Assembly (NCBI RefSeq): GCF_013778305.1
Contig: NZ_JACEIC010000001.1
Location: 845,311 to 909,310, forward strand
Direction of reading: 5' to 3'
Length of the DNA stretch: 64,000 nucleotides
From: Nocardioides agri
Lineage (GTDB): Bacteria; Actinomycetota; Actinomycetes; Propionibacteriales; Nocardioidaceae
Positions 46,601-52,410 of this stretch are shown piece after piece (within the stretch, counting starts at the first letter, position 1; each line of letters opens with the position of its first letter). A model generated the notes under the pieces. The model was not told the origin of the DNA. It saw only the letters and a program-made list of their open reading frames with translations, and ran no database searches. A program made the translations under genes and the position numbers.

Positions 46601-47635
46601 CCAGGGCACGAGGACGGGGTGTCCGCCGGTCCCGGGAGAGACGCGGACGCCGATCGTCAGCGCGAGGTCGCCGATCGTGAGGGTCACGGCGCGTCGCGCG
46701 GTGTCGACCGCGCCGCCGATCAGGTCGGCGAGCTGGCCGAGCCAGGCGTTGCGGATGGACTCGGTCTCGACGATGTCCTCGGCCCAGCCGACCAGGGCGC
46801 CGACGCCCTGGGTGGGCAGCTCGGCCAGCGGGAGCGGCGGGATCCCGGCGACGTCGCGGAGCCCGAGCATGCCGGCCAGGGCGGCGAACGGTGCGAAGTC
46901 CGGGTCGCCGGCCAGGGCCTCGGCCTGCGCGCGGAGCAGGCCGCCCAGCAGGTCGAGCAGGTCGGTGCCGAGCTCCTCGGGCGACGCGGCGTCCAGGGTG
47001 AACGTCCGCGGGGTCGACGTGCCCGGCAGCTGGAGGTCGCGCAGCTCGAGCTGGAACCCCATGCCGGGCTCACCTGTCGCCACCGTGACCGTGGCGGCGA
47101 CGCCTCCGAGCGACGCCTGGTCCGGCAGCGGCGGGTCGTCGCGGAGCGTCGCGTCGACGGACAGCTCGATGTCACCGCCCTCGCGCCCGAGCAGCAGCCA
47201 GGGCGTCTCCCCCGTGCCCAGGCCGGTGCCGCGGTCGGCGAACCGGAACAGCGGGACGTGCAGCCGCGTGCTCACCGTCGGCGCGGCGCCCTGCGTGGTG
47301 TGCTCGACCGCGAGGCCGAGGCGGGCCTCCGTGCCGACCGACTGGACGACGGCGTAGATCGTCACGCTCGGGTCGGCGTTGGCGAACAGCGGCACCCAGG
47401 TGGCGCCCTCACGGGTGCGGGCGTCCGGCTGGCCGAGCACCTCGTCGACGAACCGCACCAGTGCCGCCCGCTGTGCGGGGTCGGCCATGATCGTCTTCAG
47501 GCCGTAGCCGGTGGAGCTGCCGCCCGTCATCGGGTCCTCGAACCACGAGGCGTTGGCGGAACCGCCCGGCTCCAGGATCCCCAGGGCGACCGCGAGGTCG
47601 CCGAACGAGCCGAGGGATCCGGTGTCCAGGGCCAT
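37610..47635 (-). CDS. Giant 3,341-aa protein with DUF6603-like region
   Basis: This 3,341-aa protein is one of the longest frames one would expect in such a genome. Most of it is beta-rich with repeated short strands. Around residue 1,000 there is an alpha/beta-hydrolase-like segment whose nucleophile elbow reads GYGAAG (Gly1002 where Ser is expected), followed by HVVTVGAPWGE, so it looks catalytically dead. Residues about 2,150-2,600 resemble DUF6603 (GGFNGPIGGPPAFFLTGIAG, FWFAGGISFTCFSLVDGVAV, LWWKGPLAGQFVLTLGGYHP). The last 50 residues are Lys/Ala/Ser repeats. There is no signal peptide. The ATG at 47635 (or GTG 47638) follows directly on the upstream stop. It is the core of the operon, and its role is unknown. 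Confidence 0.82.
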   Translation of the reverse strand: MALDTGSLGSFGDLAVALGILEPGGSANASWFEDPMTGGSSTGYGLKTIMADPAQRAALVRFVDEVLGQPDARTREGATWVPLFANADPSVTIYAVVQSVGTEARLGLAVEHTTQGAAPTVSTRLHVPLFRFADRGTGLGTGETPWLLLGREGGDIELSVDATLRDDPPLPDQASLGGVAATVTVATGEPGMGFQLELRDLQLPGTSTPRTFTLDAASPEELGTDLLDLLGGLLRAQAEALAGDPDFAPFAALAGMLGLRDVAGIPPLPLAELPTQGVGALVGWAEDIVETESIRNAWLGQLADLIGGAVDTARRAVTLTIGDLALTIGVRVSPGTGGHPVLVPWVEAALRTQASVVARASVDLLRADTGSGQVSAVPDARVEAVFGSTSNKLIGPANATPRVDSVRVGLALDADHRPVFALTATGVRLTGDQDDPVVDLDLSSPQAALESAGTVLEQALDDVLAGLGQATEAVRLALGIDAPAGVDGLDAGALLSDPIGALRAYWTRLVANSAGTRQVVVALGRLVAGVDDATTLGSGIETDPWRLAVQEPLFLEVWLKDGALHVDVALSTDVEVLTDYTITSELGFAALVLEPGAGRVSFAGGAHLGGTLRRTDAATARLGFADVALVFDSLAVELEWRPTIGLRPQLTAPGLALALPPSNDAFSLLTGDLPIPLPHLDEDGRLTLDGPDWAAVEGAIATLVRRLGVPVLTAVADLLGWSGQGARLSLAAVFEGDAEAAVEAWVTDLVLDCDHVAWALGPVAALLSGFRLHRPLGSGNAADPFRCPVAGEARAPGLRVWMDPGCAVRRTDVQLDLGSLTGSEPPETDTVVGALQAAGRLLPEVADLLVGRVSLRDGLDQLATRWLHTDGVVGATVLPGGLTPTVFEGVGYDTLLALGGDGALLGTVLPEAAAALLSSVVHVSCESSEWLEDRAAGSAFDLTTGSGQQVPSTGAGQWFLRIPTPADVAAAHPDLDPVAAQAAYVEAALGVRSTDVVLVGYGAAGAAAIRAANTRAAVKHVVTVGAPWGELATDALTSGLSGDALRLLLRLRRSGVDTTPEALVAHESSPLERMRSIVGRAAEARRPGSLPDASQQPRTGDFEVHPVFGSLDEAEIARGLGAYVADGLSTRLEARVVPAPSTVTAVHSGLDLPVLDLNLGGVLVGVGGVVELCRAERDGDGIAVSFVRGVRIDLHFGLVDGWLVGGPGSTTGAGDLRWMSATVDVPLDGSPGTAELVLHEATGLGIDRERWVVRIDPDDPARDAVVPEIRGLLSSAMSRLTTAEPHLGIVFELLGLRRDHGLDPAGLDRLLHDTAATVRERVAAAPAALAAELRALITGAAGSGTAVSWTVGPAQLGLDLATGGVSATVAADPVSVTLAATSTWAHASLVVGSIDPDLGGVRLVAATPAAPGQGLTVVVEVGRPGQPLQTVAIWPAPDAPAVQDLVSLVVPALGLQGLAIGVLGSVSEAARPVVVEVLDLLGMLEDAGTDLQRVRLPIAAVADPAAWLAALARSGSTNPAAAAVALLDALAALVVPDRGDDPGWPFVDGVSLGYAAVGEQLRLTLSVALDLDLGGTGVLTGLEAGVLVGTGAPPQPVVELSVAIDGVGVALTLDPGLRISLLRAAPAPPLPIYPEGPGLNEALGAAAESLVTMLLNELKSRTGGLEGRVADLVVALGDALELREGSDFTTERVAAFAANPAAALEQHLTALITQAAEVIVAALNSPLVGVLPAPPGSSAVTFTFGSQDSVSVTIADDSPMPTVTLACSWTIPDVGDVALDALVLSSAGVDVTARLGPFPVDAGPCVLRPAATIRAGSAAGSARMIGVGIALNGPDPAAPDSPFDEMSVEMRWNLDATPPALYAVTRTGPGIDVSAPNDPEAGLRLLSQAIALVGGIVVDALDELFDDHPQVEDVLEGVLFESGRTIDPTFGADLIDPDALLRRLQRLLWNATDAGLELTIDETVTIGIASSSDGDDRMLGINVSLKEGKTFAFPTSGVKVELEVDASWLVPEKDAGLSVYAVHAVRSGDEFTFEFEPGVTVAGVGLRFTNLSGPLLDLNVLSIDGVAVHVYAEAVSAGLGGGAQIELAGFSFAPGGNGDNPVASGIMSDAGAQASPATRPSFSPAIAIQKHPEDTGVRFSVRAGKPPGPWWVMVQRQLGPLYVERIGFNSTEAGGQVTSISLLFDGRVEIFGLTAAVDQLSISWDGGEVTSVESWSVDLMGLAISADMGGVVLAGGLLKTLVGEPPGQTPGYVGMLLGRFGVYGLSVFGGYTSLNGDPSFFVFGGFNGPIGGPPAFFLTGIAGGLGINRGLVIPDDPAQFPTYPFIIALDPAAEIGDPMERLRELNVFFPPELGTFWFAGGISFTCFSLVDGVAVVAVAFGKVGLEINLMGLARMALPRPQAALVSIELGLLVRFSTAEGVFMIRAALTDNSWLLYPEIRLTGGFAFALWWKGPLAGQFVLTLGGYHPDFHRDGYPVVPRLGLVWRVTDDIYIKGESFFALTSEALMAGVRVIAVADFGWAWARADFGAKALVYFDPFYFVAEAWARVSAGIEIETFLGDISISVTLGARVKVEGPKFRGEVEVEVGPCTVTVPFGERSDKRTPKLDWNQFVPKYLEEASGGVARALTGITGRGTLPSATGGAQSVPTPDGTFARPYDVHAEFEITFTTTVPTRVFDTGPGADATVTVTRSDGAAATLGLKPMGKGALTSTLRLTLDKQAGSGWQPHGGLASMEQHREVTSGSFPMGVWAAPDRDLNTSPALPTGDVINAGTQVRLEAQAESLVVGPEIDYYTVDAGRRPLPLQQTTGIDRQSMVDLGVDVDLPDVAVPDDALRFAEARLFATPSAVAVPGLLARGTRSNLAHAGYRNDVSAPPLVGRLTDGLAVDNTPDADVMVQDPKAPATPPAQRDPRVVGYLTGGSKVAAREARTTVSGSTVKRRTAPTTASVGARLGRRFAVNLDVVPPPGAVVGKTFTPSVLPFTAAVGTPRSYGIGVGPASDRVGGLSGLSGIAPKGARAAAAAGVAKADGDAPTLGSGDIVALQLPDHGADVSADRPALDLGGTARLVCLRGDGTVLRDAVVSGTQEVPAGSELVVIQADGVVGALDGLAGWHTRSRVAAVGSGTGIAAGCVLDVEQPETQRGVTWTTAGELTRGAVSVTTRFSEPVSLVVVVVEVDDPERVGDLGLELIGATRATSGGVQVEATLLVNGTQSVAVYPVVADQRDAGVTVRVVAGGGWRVTGILGGTAGVTDTVAALRRRGVAGSAGRLLSADGAGCRPVWVSAVEVKRAARADMKAAATKAAATKAVSKKAVSKKAVSKKAVSKKAASKATAGSGGGRRGRR
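37665..37754. repeat. 15-bp tandem repeats coding a Lys/Ala/Ser tail
   Basis: Four near-identical 15-bp units (TTCTTCGACACGGCC; one has G for C) run from 37665 to 37724, followed by two degenerate units to 37754. On the coding strand they give repeated KAVSK pentapeptides at the C-terminus of the giant protein. Unit number is likely to vary between strains by slippage. Confidence 0.85.
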
Positions 47636-47638
47636 CAC

Positions 47639-48253
47639 TCACGCCCCGTTCCGGGCCATCGACTTGACCAGGAGCAGTCCCCGCTCGGCCGCGACGGCGG
47701 CCGGCACGAGGGTCCGTCCGCTCGGGTCCGTGCCGGACTGCGCCGCGACGTGCTGGGCCAGCGTGACCAGGCACTCGTAGGCGAAGGCCGCGAGGGCGTC
47801 GGACCAGATCCCGGTGACGACCGGGGGCCCGATCGGGCTGTCCGACGTCGACGCGAAGAGCCCGCGCACCTGCTTGGTCGTACCCACCGCGAGCGGGACC
47901 TCGATCGTCGTCGGGTCCACCTGGTCGCACTCGACGGGGATGCCCACCGTCACGAGCCCGGCGCTGACGGCGAGGGTGAGCCGGCCGGTGTGCAGCAGGA
48001 GCTCGCTGTTCCCGAGCGTCCAGACGACGTCGCGGCTGCTGTCGCGAGGCAGGTCGGCCACCAGCCTGGCGACCTCACGGAGCAGTCGTTGCGCGTCCGA
48101 CGTCGGCACGCGCACCCAGTCGCTGGCGACCCGCCCCGGCTCGACCCGCTCGGGCTCGGGGAACGTCACCCTCCGGCTGAGCACGACGCCCAGCAGCTCG
48201 GGGCGGCGCGCGTCGGCGACGCGCCTCGTCCTGCTCGTGGTCACTCCTGGCAC
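47639..48253 (-). CDS. First gene of the giant operon, unknown function
   Basis: This 204-aa protein (GTG 48253; GTG 48244 with a GGGGGTG upstream is equally possible) has no recognised family. It has segments SDWVRVPTSDAQRLLREVAR, DVVWTLGNSELLLHTGRLTL, TIEVPLAVGTTKQVRGLFAS and AFAYECLVTLAQHVAAQSG. There is no signal peptide. It is the promoter-proximal gene: its TGA is followed directly by the GTGATG of the giant gene. Position and size suggest a regulator or chaperone of the complex, but no DNA-binding motif is visible. Confidence 0.72.
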   Translation of the reverse strand: MPGVTTSRTRRVADARRPELLGVVLSRRVTFPEPERVEPGRVASDWVRVPTSDAQRLLREVARLVADLPRDSSRDVVWTLGNSELLLHTGRLTLAVSAGLVTVGIPVECDQVDPTTIEVPLAVGTTKQVRGLFASTSDSPIGPPVVTGIWSDALAAFAYECLVTLAQHVAAQSGTDPSGRTLVPAAVAAERGLLLVKSMARNGA

Positions 48254-48344
48254 CCCCGATGGTGTTCCCCGGGTTCTGCACGTGGTGTTCAGCCAACGCT
48301 CGCGAGGAGCCGGCGTGTATAGCCCGTTCGGGCCAGATGCGGGT

Positions 48345-48596
48345 CTAGTCGGATGTGCTCGGCGCGGTCGACGCGGCGCGGCGTCCGTCCCTGAACGTCA
48401 GCAGGGACAGCACGATCGTGACCACCAGGAGCCCGGCCGTGATCAGCCACTCCAGCGATCCGTCACCACCGTCGGGCTCGACGCCGAGGACGAGCTCGAT
48501 CCATTCCGCGCTGGCCAGGGTCAGCAGGAACAGGAACGCGCTCACGCACGTGAGCACGAGCTCCACCCAGAACCTGACGCCACGGTCCTTGCGCAT
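48345..48596 (-). CDS. Small two-helix membrane protein
   Basis: This 83-aa protein has two membrane segments, WVELVLTCVSAFLFLLTLAS (about residues 10-29) and LEWLITAGLLVVTIVLSLLT (about 48-67). They are joined by an acidic loop (EPDGGDGS), and short charged ends follow the positive-inside rule. No family is recognised. GGGAGG precedes the ATG at 48596. It lies 91 nt upstream of the giant operon's first gene on the same strand, so it could be a leader gene of that operon or an independent unit. A short GCCCG-TT-CGGGC dyad (48322-48333) lies in the gap. Confidence 0.72.
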   Translation of the reverse strand: MRKDRGVRFWVELVLTCVSAFLFLLTLASAEWIELVLGVEPDGGDGSLEWLITAGLLVVTIVLSLLTFRDGRRAASTAPSTSD

Positions 48597-48672
48597 GTCG
48601 ACCTCCCCGGACGGCCTCGTGCCCCCACACGCTGGCCCGATGCCCAGGGGTTGTCAAGCGCCGCGGCAGCGG

Positions 48673-50184
48673 TCAGATGCCACCGGCGAGCCGGTAGTAC
48701 GCCTGGTTCCAGCGCAGCTCGCGCTGGAAGTCGCGCGTCGTCGTGGACTCGTCGATGACCAGCAGCTCGGTGCGCGCGATCTCGGCGAAGTCGCGGAAGA
48801 CCTCGATGCCGACGGCGGTCGTCATCACCGTGTGGTGAGCCGCGCCGGCCGCGAGCCAGCACGCCGCGCTGGTCGCGAAGTCGGGCGCCGGCTTCCAGAC
48901 CGCGCGGCCGACCGGCAGGTTCGGCAGGTCGGGGGCCTCGATGTTCTGCACGGCGTTGGCGACCAGCCGGAAGCGGTCCCGCATGTCGCTCATCGCGACC
49001 ACCAGCGCCGGGCCCGGGTCGGCGGTGAAGACCAGGCGCACCGGGTCCTCCTTGCCGCCGATGCCGAGCGGGTGCACCTCGAGCCGCGGCTTCGCGGTCG
49101 TCAGCGACGGCGCCACCTCGAGCATGTGCGCGCCGAGGATCTTCTCGTCGCCGGCGACCAGGTCGTAGGTGTAGTCCTCCATGAGGCTCGCGCCGCCCGG
49201 CAGGCCGATGCCCATCACGTTGGCGATGCGCACCAGGATCGCGGTCTTCCAGTCGCCCTCGGCGCCGAAGCCGTAGCCCTCCGCCATCAGCCGCTGCACC
49301 GCCAGGCCCGGGAGCTGCTTGAGCGCGCCCAGGTCCTCGAAGCTCGTCGTGAAGGCACCGAAGCCGCCGGCCTCGAGGAACGACCGCAGGCCGACCTCGA
49401 TCGCGGCGCCGTCGCGCAGCGACTGGTGCCGCTCGGCTCCGGGCAGCAGCTCCGCCGCGACGTCGTACGACGCGACGTACTCCTCCACGAGCGCGTCCAC
49501 CTGCGCGTCGGTCGCGGCGGCGACCGCGTCGGCGAGCTCGTTGACGCCCCAGGTGTTGACCTGGACCCCGAAGCGCAGCTCCGCCTCGGTCTTGTCGCCC
49601 TCGGTGACGGCGACGTAGCGCATGTTGTCGCCGAAGCGGGCGAGCTTGAGCGTGCGGGCAGCGGCCCAGCCGGCGGCCGCGCGCTGCCAGTCCTCGACCT
49701 GGCCGAGCACGGCCGGGTTGGTGACGTGGCCGACGACGGTCTTGCGGGCGACGCCCAGCCGGGTCTGGATGTAGCCGAACTCCCGATCGCCGTGCGCCGC
49801 CTGGTTGAGGTTCATGAAGTCGAAGTCGATGTCGGCCCACGGGAGCTCGACGTTGGCCTGGGTGTGCAGGTGCAGCAGTGGCTTCTGCAGCGCGTCGAGG
49901 CCGGCGATCCACATCTTGGCCGGGCTGAAGGTGTGCATCCAGGCGATCACGCCGATGACGTCGTCGCGCGCGTTGACCTCGAGCGCGAGGCGCCGGATGC
50001 TGTCGGCCTCCTTGAGCACCGGCTTCCAGACGACCTTGACCGGCAGCCCGCCGAGGCCGTCGGCGACCTGCTGGGACTGCTCGGCGACCTGGCGCAGCGT
50101 CTCGTCGCCGTAGAGGGTCTGGCTGCCGGTGACGAACCAGATCTCGTAGCCGTCGAAGGAGGCGGTCAGGGGGGCAGAAGTCAT
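48673..50184 (-). CDS. araA: L-arabinose isomerase
   Basis: This 503-aa enzyme converts L-arabinose to L-ribulose in the cytosol. The N-terminal [17 protein letters not shown], the [10 protein letters not shown] segment, [14 protein letters not shown] and the metal/active-site region [14 protein letters not shown] are diagnostic. The length matches the family. It lies 51 nt downstream of araD on the same strand, and the two form the left arm of a divergent sugar locus controlled from the 50,944-51,292 region. No ribulokinase (araB) gene is in the window, so that step must be encoded elsewhere or be done by a different kinase. Confidence 0.95.
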   Translation of the reverse strand: MTSAPLTASFDGYEIWFVTGSQTLYGDETLRQVAEQSQQVADGLGGLPVKVVWKPVLKEADSIRRLALEVNARDDVIGVIAWMHTFSPAKMWIAGLDALQKPLLHLHTQANVELPWADIDFDFMNLNQAAHGDREFGYIQTRLGVARKTVVGHVTNPAVLGQVEDWQRAAAGWAAARTLKLARFGDNMRYVAVTEGDKTEAELRFGVQVNTWGVNELADAVAAATDAQVDALVEEYVASYDVAAELLPGAERHQSLRDGAAIEVGLRSFLEAGGFGAFTTSFEDLGALKQLPGLAVQRLMAEGYGFGAEGDWKTAILVRIANVMGIGLPGGASLMEDYTYDLVAGDEKILGAHMLEVAPSLTTAKPRLEVHPLGIGGKEDPVRLVFTADPGPALVVAMSDMRDRFRLVANAVQNIEAPDLPNLPVGRAVWKPAPDFATSAACWLAAGAAHHTVMTTAVGIEVFRDFAEIARTELLVIDESTTTRDFQRELRWNQAYYRLAGGI

Positions 50185-50235
50185 CTCGTCACTCTCGTTC
50201 GTGGGGGCGTTCGTCGGGTCAGCAGTGAAGGCCGG

Positions 50236-50943
50236 TCAACGACGGTCGTCGCTCGCCTGCCCGTAGACGTTCTGGTAGCGGTCGTAGAGCTTGTCGATCG
50301 CGTCCTGCGGGATCGGCACGAGGGGCCCGCCCTGGCGCGCGATCTCCACGGTGCGCGCGACGTCCTCGACCATCACGGCCGCCTTCACGGCGTCCTTGGC
50401 GGTGACGCCGATCGTGAACGGCCCGTGGTTGGCCATGAGCACGGCGCGGGACCGGTGCCCGCGCAGCGTCTCGACGATGCCGCGGCCGATCGAGTCGTCA
50501 CCGATGATCGCGAAGGGCCCGATCGGGACCGGCCCGCCGAACTCGTCGGCCATCGCGGTGACCACGCACGGGATCTCCTCGTTGCGGGCGGCCCAGCCGA
50601 CGGCGTACGTCGAGTGCGTGTGCACGACCCCGCCGACCTCCGGCATCTCCCGGTAGACGTAGGCGTGCGCCGCGGTGTCGCTGGACGGCGACCGCTCGCT
50701 GCCCGGCGTGCCGGGGACCGCGTGGCCGTCGAGGTCGCAGACGATCATCGACTCCGGCGTCAGGTCGTCGTAGGAGACGCCCGACGGCTTGATCACGAAG
50801 AGGTCGGCGCCCGGCACCCGACCGGACACGTTGCCCGCCGTCCAGACCACCAGCCCGTAGCGCACGAGCTCGGCGTGCAGCCGCGCGACGTCGGCCCGCA
50901 CCGCCTCGACAGCCGCCTCGACCTCGTCGGTCCACCCCGTCAT
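50236..50943 (-). CDS. araD: L-ribulose-5-phosphate 4-epimerase
   Basis: This 235-aa class II aldolase-fold enzyme converts L-ribulose-5-phosphate to D-xylulose-5-phosphate, feeding the pentose phosphate pathway. The phosphate-binding TAGNVSGRVP and IKPSGVSYDDLTPE motifs are present. The zinc ligands are the two His of VVHTHSTYAVGW and the later ANHGPFTIG. The ATG at 50943 has GGAGGG upstream. It is the first gene of the araD-araA unit and is transcribed away from the sugar ABC transporter. Confidence 0.94.
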   Translation of the reverse strand: MTGWTDEVEAAVEAVRADVARLHAELVRYGLVVWTAGNVSGRVPGADLFVIKPSGVSYDDLTPESMIVCDLDGHAVPGTPGSERSPSSDTAAHAYVYREMPEVGGVVHTHSTYAVGWAARNEEIPCVVTAMADEFGGPVPIGPFAIIGDDSIGRGIVETLRGHRSRAVLMANHGPFTIGVTAKDAVKAAVMVEDVARTVEIARQGGPLVPIPQDAIDKLYDRYQNVYGQASDDRR

Positions 50944-51070
50944 CGTCCGTCCCTCCGGCCGATCGTCCGACGATCGTCCTGCAAATAGTGAGCGCAAACA
51001 CCGCATCGTACGCCGCGCGCGCCGGCCTGCCCGGAAGGACCGCGCCGAGCAACGCCTCCCAGGTCCCGAA

Positions 51071-51208
51071 TGTTATCGGTAACAATCGCGCCATCCCGGG
51101 GTCATGTCCAGCCGTTGCCGCAGGTCGCAGCGCACATACCCCAAATGCTTGTGTTATCAAAATGTTACGGCTAACCTCTCGCCAATTGTCCGAATGTGAG
51201 GGCTAACA
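51071..51208. promoter_or_regulatory. Three LacI-type operator-like sites
   Basis: The 349-nt divergent region between araD and the sugar-binding protein has no gene. It carries three related 14-mers: TGTTATCGGTAACA (51071-51084), TGTTACGGCTAACC (51163-51176) and TGTGAGGGCTAACA (51195-51208), consensus TGTKANSGSTAACA-like. They are the likely targets of the LacI regulator at the end of the locus. The two right-hand copies are 32 bp apart, about three helical turns. Confidence 0.6.
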
Positions 51209-51292
51209 TCCGGGGATCAAGCGCACCCGGGAGCGCAGTCTCATCCCCATCCCCGCGCCGGCGTCCGTGCCGGCCGACCAGGAGGTTCTGCG

Positions 51293-52285
51293 GTGAAGAT
51301 GAAGTTCCGTACCGGCGTCGCCGTGCTGGGTGCTGTGGCACTCTTCGCGGCCGGCTGCGGCTCCGACGATTCCAACGACGAGGCCAGCGAGGGTGGAGGC
51401 GGCGGCGGTGGCGACCTGATCAAGGTCGGCTTCGCCCAGACCGGCTCCGAGTCCGGTTGGCGCAGCGCGAACACCGAGTCCATGAAGGACGCCTTCTCCG
51501 AGGAGAACGGGTTCGAGCTCGTCTTCAACGCCGCGGACAACGACCCCGCTGCCCAGATCAGCGCCGTCCGCAGCTTCATCAGCCAGGGCGTCGACGCGAT
51601 CGTGATCGCGCCGATCGTCGAGGACGGCTGGGACGACGTGCTCCAGGAGGCGAAGGACGCCGACATCCCGGTGATCCTCGAGGACCGGACCGTGACCTCG
51701 TCCGACGACCTCTACAACAGCTGGGTCGGCCTGGACTTCAAGAAGGAGGGCACCACCGCCGGCGAGTGGGCGGCCGAGAACTTCAAGGAGCCGACCAAGA
51801 TGGTCGTCCTCGAGGGCACCACGGGCTCCGCTCCCGCCAACGACCGTGCCGAGGGCTTCGACGCGGCGATCGAGGGCAGCGCGATCGAGAAGATCGACTC
51901 CCAGACCGGCGAGTTCACCCGTGACGGCGGCAAGACCGTCATGGAGGGCTTCCTGCAGAAGTACGGCGCCGACGGCATCGACCTCGTCTACGCCCACAAC
52001 GACGACATGGCGCTCGGCGCCATCGAGGCGATCGAGGCGGCCGGCGCCACGCCGGGCGAGGACATCAAGATCGTGTCGATCGACGCCGTCAAGGACGGCA
52101 TGCAGGCTCTGGTCGACGGCAAGATCAACTTCATCGTCGAGTGCAACCCGCTCCTCGGTGAGCAGGCAGCGGACCTGGTGAAGAAGGTGCTCGACGACCA
52201 GGACGTGGAGAAGGCCTACTACGTGGCGGACCAGAGCTTCACGAAGGAGCAGGCGGCCGAGGTCATCGACTCTCGTCCCTACTGA
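51293..52285 (+). CDS. Sugar ABC transporter substrate-binding lipoprotein
   Basis: This 330-aa lipoprotein has a signal peptide with lipobox ALFAAGC (Cys19). A Gly-rich linker follows, then a periplasmic-binding type 1 fold similar to YtfQ/ribose-binding proteins (KVGFAQTGSESGWRSANTES, VDAIVIAPIVEDGWDDVL, YAHNDDMALGAIEAIEAAG). GSESGWR is characteristic of the galactofuranose/arabinose YtfQ group. It is anchored outside the membrane and delivers sugar to the permeases. The GTG start has AGGAGG 7 nt upstream. Two hairpins follow before the ATPase gene and probably raise its expression above that of the permeases. Confidence 0.93.
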   Translation: MKMKFRTGVAVLGAVALFAAGCGSDDSNDEASEGGGGGGGDLIKVGFAQTGSESGWRSANTESMKDAFSEENGFELVFNAADNDPAAQISAVRSFISQGVDAIVIAPIVEDGWDDVLQEAKDADIPVILEDRTVTSSDDLYNSWVGLDFKKEGTTAGEWAAENFKEPTKMVVLEGTTGSAPANDRAEGFDAAIEGSAIEKIDSQTGEFTRDGGKTVMEGFLQKYGADGIDLVYAHNDDMALGAIEAIEAAGATPGEDIKIVSIDAVKDGMQALVDGKINFIVECNPLLGEQAADLVKKVLDDQDVEKAYYVADQSFTKEQAAEVIDSRPY

Positions 52286-52297
52286 TCCACAGCACGC

Positions 52298-52381
52298 ATC
52301 GGTACGGACCGGTACCGATCGGCCCTCACCACAGTCGAGTGGTGCCCCGCTGGAGCCGTCATCCTCCTCCGGCGGGGCACC
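52298..52381 (+). terminator. Two intercistronic hairpins after the binding-protein gene
   Basis: ATCGGTAC/GTACCGAT (52298-52305 and 52312-52319) gives an 8-bp stem. GGTGCCCCGC/GCGGGGCACC (52341-52350 and 52372-52381) gives a 10-bp stem. Placed between a binding-protein gene and the rest of its ABC operon, they probably act as partial terminators or 3' stabilisers. Confidence 0.5.
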
Positions 52382-52410
52382 GCTCCCCCACAGGCAAGGA
52401 CCCCCGGCCC

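Noticed and set aside
25105..48253. Prophage or contractile injection system
   Set aside because: No capsid, portal, terminase, sheath, tube, tape-measure, baseplate or lysis gene could be recognised, and no att-like repeats or integrase flank the region.
26977..48322. Very long plus-strand open frames opposite the giant operon (for example 30744-34379 and 39428-48322)
   Set aside because: They are mirror images of the minus-strand genes, with Arg/Asp/Gly/His-rich composition and no recognisable domain. The minus-strand frames have natural composition, coupled starts and recognisable motifs.
48322..48333. GCCCG-TT-CGGGC dyad as operator of the giant operon
   Set aside because: A short GC-only dyad is expected by chance at this base composition, and no second copy was seen. 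I mention it only within the small membrane-protein entry.
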